From Pseudomonas syringae KCTC 12500 (GTDB lineage Bacteria; Pseudomonadota; Gammaproteobacteria; Pseudomonadales; Pseudomonadaceae), in NCBI RefSeq assembly GCF_000507185.2, contig NZ_AYTM02000002.1, positions 2,317,501 to 2,381,500 of the forward strand: a stretch of 64,000 nucleotides of DNA, given 5' to 3'. How positions within the stretch are numbered: the first letter of the stretch is position 1; each line of letters begins with the position of its first letter. Positions 61,328 to 64,000 of the stretch are shown in pieces. The translations under genes and the position numbers were made by a program. The notes under the pieces are model-generated. The model made no database searches. It saw only the letters and a program-made list of their open reading frames with translations, and was not told where the DNA came from.

Positions 61328-61804
61328 ATGCCTTCAGCGCTCTGGAGTTTCACCCTCGATTTCTACGCCCGGCCGGGTGTGGAACAGGCTTGTCTGACGC
61401 TGCAAGCCAACGGGGCCAACGTGTGCATGGTGCTTTGCGGGGTGTGGCTGGGCACGCGCGACGTGGCGTGTGACGCTCAGCGAGTGGGGCAAATAAAGCA
61501 ATTGGCGACACCCTGGCATGACGATGTGGTGCGTCCGCTGCGGGATTTGCGTAACCAATGGCGTAATGCGGCGCTTGAAGATGCGTTGCTCACCCCATTA
61601 CGAATGAAGGTCAAGGCGCTGGAACTGGAGGCCGAACAGGGTCTGATGATGAAGCTTGAGGCGCTGACCGGGGACTGGCCGGCGGGTGAGGCAAGGAATG
61701 CAGAGGAGTGGCTGCTCGAGCTTGCCGAAGGGGACGCAGAAAAAAACCGCGATGCGCTGCATGTGCTGCGCATCGCGGTTGGACTTGCCGTCGACCAGAC
61801 TTAG
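61328..61804 (+). CDS. TIGR02444/DUF2390 family protein (158 aa)
   Basis: Cytoplasmic helical protein starting MPSALWSFTLDFYARPGVEQ, with ANVCMVLCGVWLGTR next; this matches a proteobacterial family of unknown function found near yheS. It is divergent from the ABC-F gene. Its stop overlaps the algP stop by 3 nt. The 3' end contains the hairpin that forms the algP terminator. Confidence 0.88.
   Translation: MPSALWSFTLDFYARPGVEQACLTLQANGANVCMVLCGVWLGTRDVACDAQRVGQIKQLATPWHDDVVRPLRDLRNQWRNAALEDALLTPLRMKVKALELEAEQGLMMKLEALTGDWPAGEARNAEEWLLELAEGDAEKNRDALHVLRIAVGLAVDQT
61740..61780 (-). terminator. algP terminator embedded in the neighbouring coding sequence
   Basis: A perfect 13-bp stem (AACCGCGATGCGC at 61745-61757, GCGCATCGCGGTT at 61768-61780) with a 10-nt loop is followed on the minus strand by seven Ts (61740-61746 are all A). 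It lies 20 nt beyond the algP stop, entirely inside the convergent gene. Confidence 0.87.
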
Positions 61805-62817
61805 GAAGCGCTGGTTGGCGTTGCGCCATTGGCAGGTGTTGCCGGTGCGGCGGCTGGCGCAGCAGGTGCAGGCGTTGTCGGCTTGGCTGCAGCAGCAGGT
61901 GCTGGCGTGGCCGGTTTGGCGGCGGCTGGCTTCGCGGCAGGCTTGACCGCAGGTTTGGCGACAGGCTTGGCCGCTGCTTTCACAGGTGCCTTGGCAGGTG
62001 CTTTGGCCGGTGCCTTGACGGGCGCTTTCACAGGCGCTTTCGCCGCAGGTTTGGCGGCCGCCGCTTTTGCTGCTGCTGGTTTGGCAGCGCTGCTGGCGGT
62101 GGTCTTGGCAGCCGGCGCCTTGGTGGCAGCAGGCTTGGCCGCAGCCGGTTTGGCGGCAGCTGTCCTGGCTGCGACAGGCTTGGCTGCTGCAGTCGTGCGG
62201 GCGGCCGGTTTGGCAGCGGCTTTTACCGGGGCCTTGGCAGCAGCGGTTTTGACAGCTGGCTTGGCAACTGCGGAAGGCTTGGCTGCGGCTTTGGCGACTG
62301 GCTTGGCGGCGGCCGCTTTAACCGGCGCTTTGGCTGCGGTTTTTGCGGGAGCTTTGGCAGTGGGTGTCTTGGCAACAGGTGCCTTGGCGGCGGCTTTAGG
62401 CGCGACAGGCTTGGCGTCGCGAGTGGTCAGGATCTTGCCGACCGCTTCTTTCACGCGGCCAATACCCTGGGCCAGTTTCAGGCTTTCCTGGGCATCACGC
62501 TTGAGGTGCAGGATGTAAGTGCGGGTTTCGGTCTGACGATCCTTGAGAGCGTCCAGCAACTCTTCCAGCTCGGACACGGCACCTTTGGCCTTGGCCTGCG
62601 CCTTGGATTTTCCGGCAGTGGCAGCGTCCTGCAGCTTGATGCGGGAGTTGTGCAGTTTTTCCTGCGCCTTGCCGCGTTGTTTCTCAAGCTTGGCGAGCAG
62701 TTTCTCGGCATCAGCCAAGGCTTGGGAACAGGCGTCTTCCAGATGTTCAAGCAAGCTGCCCGATAATTGTTGGAGCAAATGCAACGGAGTATTTACTGGC
62801 TTCTTTTTGGCCGACAT
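61801..62817 (-). CDS. algP: Histone H1-like alginate regulatory protein AlgP (338 aa)
   Basis: The N-terminal helical domain (about 1-130) starts KKKPVNTPLHLLQQLSGSLL and has heptad-like charged helices. The C-terminal 200 residues consist of KPAA/KAPV/AAKP repeats, as in AlgP (AlgR3) and eukaryotic histone H1. AlgP binds DNA and is linked to alginate gene control in P. aeruginosa. Repeat tracts of this kind vary in length between strains. Near algQ, as in P. aeruginosa. Confidence 0.95.
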   Translation of the reverse strand: MSAKKKPVNTPLHLLQQLSGSLLEHLEDACSQALADAEKLLAKLEKQRGKAQEKLHNSRIKLQDAATAGKSKAQAKAKGAVSELEELLDALKDRQTETRTYILHLKRDAQESLKLAQGIGRVKEAVGKILTTRDAKPVAPKAAAKAPVAKTPTAKAPAKTAAKAPVKAAAAKPVAKAAAKPSAVAKPAVKTAAAKAPVKAAAKPAARTTAAAKPVAARTAAAKPAAAKPAATKAPAAKTTASSAAKPAAAKAAAAKPAAKAPVKAPVKAPAKAPAKAPVKAAAKPVAKPAVKPAAKPAAAKPATPAPAAAAKPTTPAPAAPAAAPATPANGATPTSAS

Positions 62818-63033
62818 GACTTACCTCCTGGGTGACGAAATTGCGGCTCATACTAGGCTTCTGCGCGCATCGCCGCTAGGGCATCTTGACAGCATCCATG
62901 GGTCCCTGTTGCATACTGAGAGAAATGATTGCTCGACACGATGCAAAGGCATTGTGAAATTCACGTCACAAGACTCGTCACTACTCGCGCTGGCGCAGGC
63001 ATAATCGCTGCCTTCCCAGGCCGGAGAGCATTA
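62818..63033. promoter_or_regulatory. Divergent promoter region of algP and the FKBP gene
   Basis: This 216-nt gap separates divergent algP and the isomerase gene. A good AGGAG ribosome site lies just before algP. I could not assign promoter boxes with confidence. Confidence 0.5.
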
Positions 63034-63711
63034 ATGTCGCGCTACCTGTTAACGTCGTTGTTCCTCTTGCTTCCCCTGGCTCAGGCCGCTGAGGCGCCAC
63101 CGGCGTCCAGTGACGGCCACGATCTCGCCTACAGCCTGGGTGCAAGCCTTGGCGAGCGGTTGCATCAGGAAGTCCCTGATCTGGACCTCAAGGCGTTGGT
63201 AGAAGGCTTGCAGCAGGCTTACCAGGGCAAGCCGCTGGCGCTCAAGCAGGACCGCATCGACCAGATTCTGCGCGAGCATGACGCCGCTATCGCCCAGGCC
63301 GAGACTGCCGGTACGGATGCGCCGACCGAGGCGGCCCTCAAGGCCGAGCGCACGTTCATGGACAGCGAGAAGGCCAAACCGGGTGTGAAGGTGATGGCTG
63401 ACGGCATTCTCATGACCGAGCTGACCCCGGGTACCGGCCCCAAGCCCAGTGCCGATGGCCGGGTTGAAGTGCGTTATGTCGGTCGTTTGCCGGACGGCAC
63501 GATCTTCGATCAGAGCACCCAGCCCCAGTGGTTCCGGCTCGACAGCGTGATCAGCGGCTGGACCAGCGCCTTGCAGAACATGCCGACTGGCGCGAAGTGG
63601 CGGCTGGTGATCCCTTCGGATCAAGCCTATGGCGCCGAGGGCGCTGGTGATCTGATTGATCCGTTTACACCGCTGGTATTTGAAATCGAGCTGGTTGCAG
63701 TTTCACAGTAA
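63034..63711 (+). CDS. FKBP-type peptidyl-prolyl isomerase, periplasmic (225 aa)
   Basis: A Sec signal (about 1-20, ending LAQAAEAPP) is followed by the FKBP N-terminal dimerisation domain (about 28-100; DLAYSLGASLGERLHQE). The catalytic FKBP domain is at about 125-220 (VEVRYVGRLPDGTIFDQSTQ, then VISGWTSALQNMPTGAKW and VIPSDQAYG). Like FkpA/Mip, it should act as an envelope folding factor. I chose ATG at 63034 after GGAGAG. Convergent with algQ. Confidence 0.93.
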   Translation: MSRYLLTSLFLLLPLAQAAEAPPASSDGHDLAYSLGASLGERLHQEVPDLDLKALVEGLQQAYQGKPLALKQDRIDQILREHDAAIAQAETAGTDAPTEAALKAERTFMDSEKAKPGVKVMADGILMTELTPGTGPKPSADGRVEVRYVGRLPDGTIFDQSTQPQWFRLDSVISGWTSALQNMPTGAKWRLVIPSDQAYGAEGAGDLIDPFTPLVFEIELVAVSQ

Positions 63712-63742
63712 GCGGGCGTAAAACCGGCGTTCAGACATGCGA

Positions 63743-63763
63743 AAGGGTGCGATAAGCACCCTT
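63743..63763. terminator. Possible terminator between the FKBP gene and algQ
   Basis: An 8-bp stem (AAGGGTGC at 63743-63750, GCACCCTT at 63756-63763) lies between convergent genes. The T-run is short, so confidence is moderate. Confidence 0.55.
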
Positions 63764-63789
63764 GGCGTGTAGCGCTGTCACCGACACGG

Positions 63790-64000
63790 TCACGCCTGAG
63801 CGGCGATCTCTTCCTTGTGCGAGTTGTGCAGCACTTCAATCAGGCAGTCTTCCAGCTCGAAACGCTCGTGCAGCAGTTGCCCCAGCTGATTGAATTCCCG
63901 GGCTACCACCGCCGCATCCGAGCAGTCGCCCTTTTCGCAGCGATCATTGAACGTCAGGGCAAACTTGGTGATGACGTCCAGACGTGGATAGATCGTGTCT
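63790..64000 (-). CDS. algQ: Anti-sigma-70 regulator AlgQ/Rsd, C-terminal part (cut by window edge)
   Basis: The last 70 codons are present. The product reads [20 protein letters not shown], then [20 protein letters not shown] and ends HKEEIAAQA, matching the C-terminus of AlgQ/Rsd, which binds RpoD and affects alginate and siderophore genes in Pseudomonas. The start and most of the gene lie beyond the right edge. algP and algQ flank the FKBP gene here. Confidence 0.9.
   Translation of the reverse strand, partial: DTIYPRLDVITKFALTFNDRCEKGDCSDAAVVAREFNQLGQLLHERFELEDCLIEVLHNSHKEEIAAQA

Noticed and set aside
61860..62400. Regularly repeating DNA considered as a CRISPR-like array
   Set aside because: The repeats are codon-phase coding repeats of AlgP without unique spacers of constant length.
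61708..62766. Gly/Cys/Arg-rich and Ala/Gly-rich plus-strand frames opposite algP
   Set aside because: They mirror the KPAA repeat tract of algP and have no independent support.

Overview
The window is a chromosomal segment from a member of the Pseudomonas syringae group. It contains the replication origin in the order typical of pseudomonads: mnmE-yidC-yidD-rnpA-rpmH on the minus strand, then oriC, then dnaA-dnaN-recF-gyrB on the plus strand. Protein sequences, GTG starts, REP-type repeats, AlgP/AlgQ and TrpI-trpBA all point to Pseudomonas; the species call is from memory of these genes, not from a search.

Layout. 1-2.7 kb: membrane insertion and ribosome/RNase P genes. 2.7-3.3 kb: oriC with five perfect DnaA boxes. 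3.3-9.5 kb: dnaA, dnaN, recF, gyrB. 9.5-10.4 kb: a decayed patch with a DUF262 (GmrSD-type) relic. Three parS-like palindromes mark this region, two inside recF and one in the decayed patch. 10.4-16.4 kb: glyQ-glyS-gmhB-acyltransferase operon, divergent tag and an LpxL-type acyltransferase. 16.5-23.2 kb: minus-strand def-fmt-rsmB-trkA and an FdhF/YdeP-like oxidoreductase. 23.3-29.1 kb: LysM protein, dprA, tsaC, a quinone oxidoreductase, hemF-aroE. 29.3-35.0 kb: SulP transporter, small secreted protein, choline-binding protein, choline-sulfatase and a divergent LysR regulator, which form a choline-O-sulfate utilisation module.

35.0-41.8 kb is the main accessory region, visibly AT-rich. It encodes a secreted Rhs/YD-repeat protein, a separately secreted Rhs-core protein with a variable C-terminal tip, a 46-codon chimera that fuses an immunity-gene head to a toxin-tail remnant, two small intact immunity candidates and a double-frameshifted immunity-like pseudogene. 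This looks like a polymorphic toxin/immunity array built by repeated tip replacement.

41.9-64 kb returns to core and semi-core genes: a DOPA-dioxygenase-like protein, an alpha/beta hydrolase, trpBA with trpI, a DUF883 protein, dodecin, two DUF1161 paralogues, a luciferase-like monooxygenase, OsmC, a lipoprotein, a lipoprotein metallopeptidase, gamma-carbonic anhydrase, prlC-yheV, two paralogous small proteins, a cytochrome c-FTR1 fusion, a LysE exporter, an MscS-like channel whose stop codon lies in the end of a MITE-like element, an ABC-F ATPase, algP, an FKBP isomerase and the 3' part of algQ. I saw no rRNA, tRNA, CRISPR array, complete insertion sequence or prophage.
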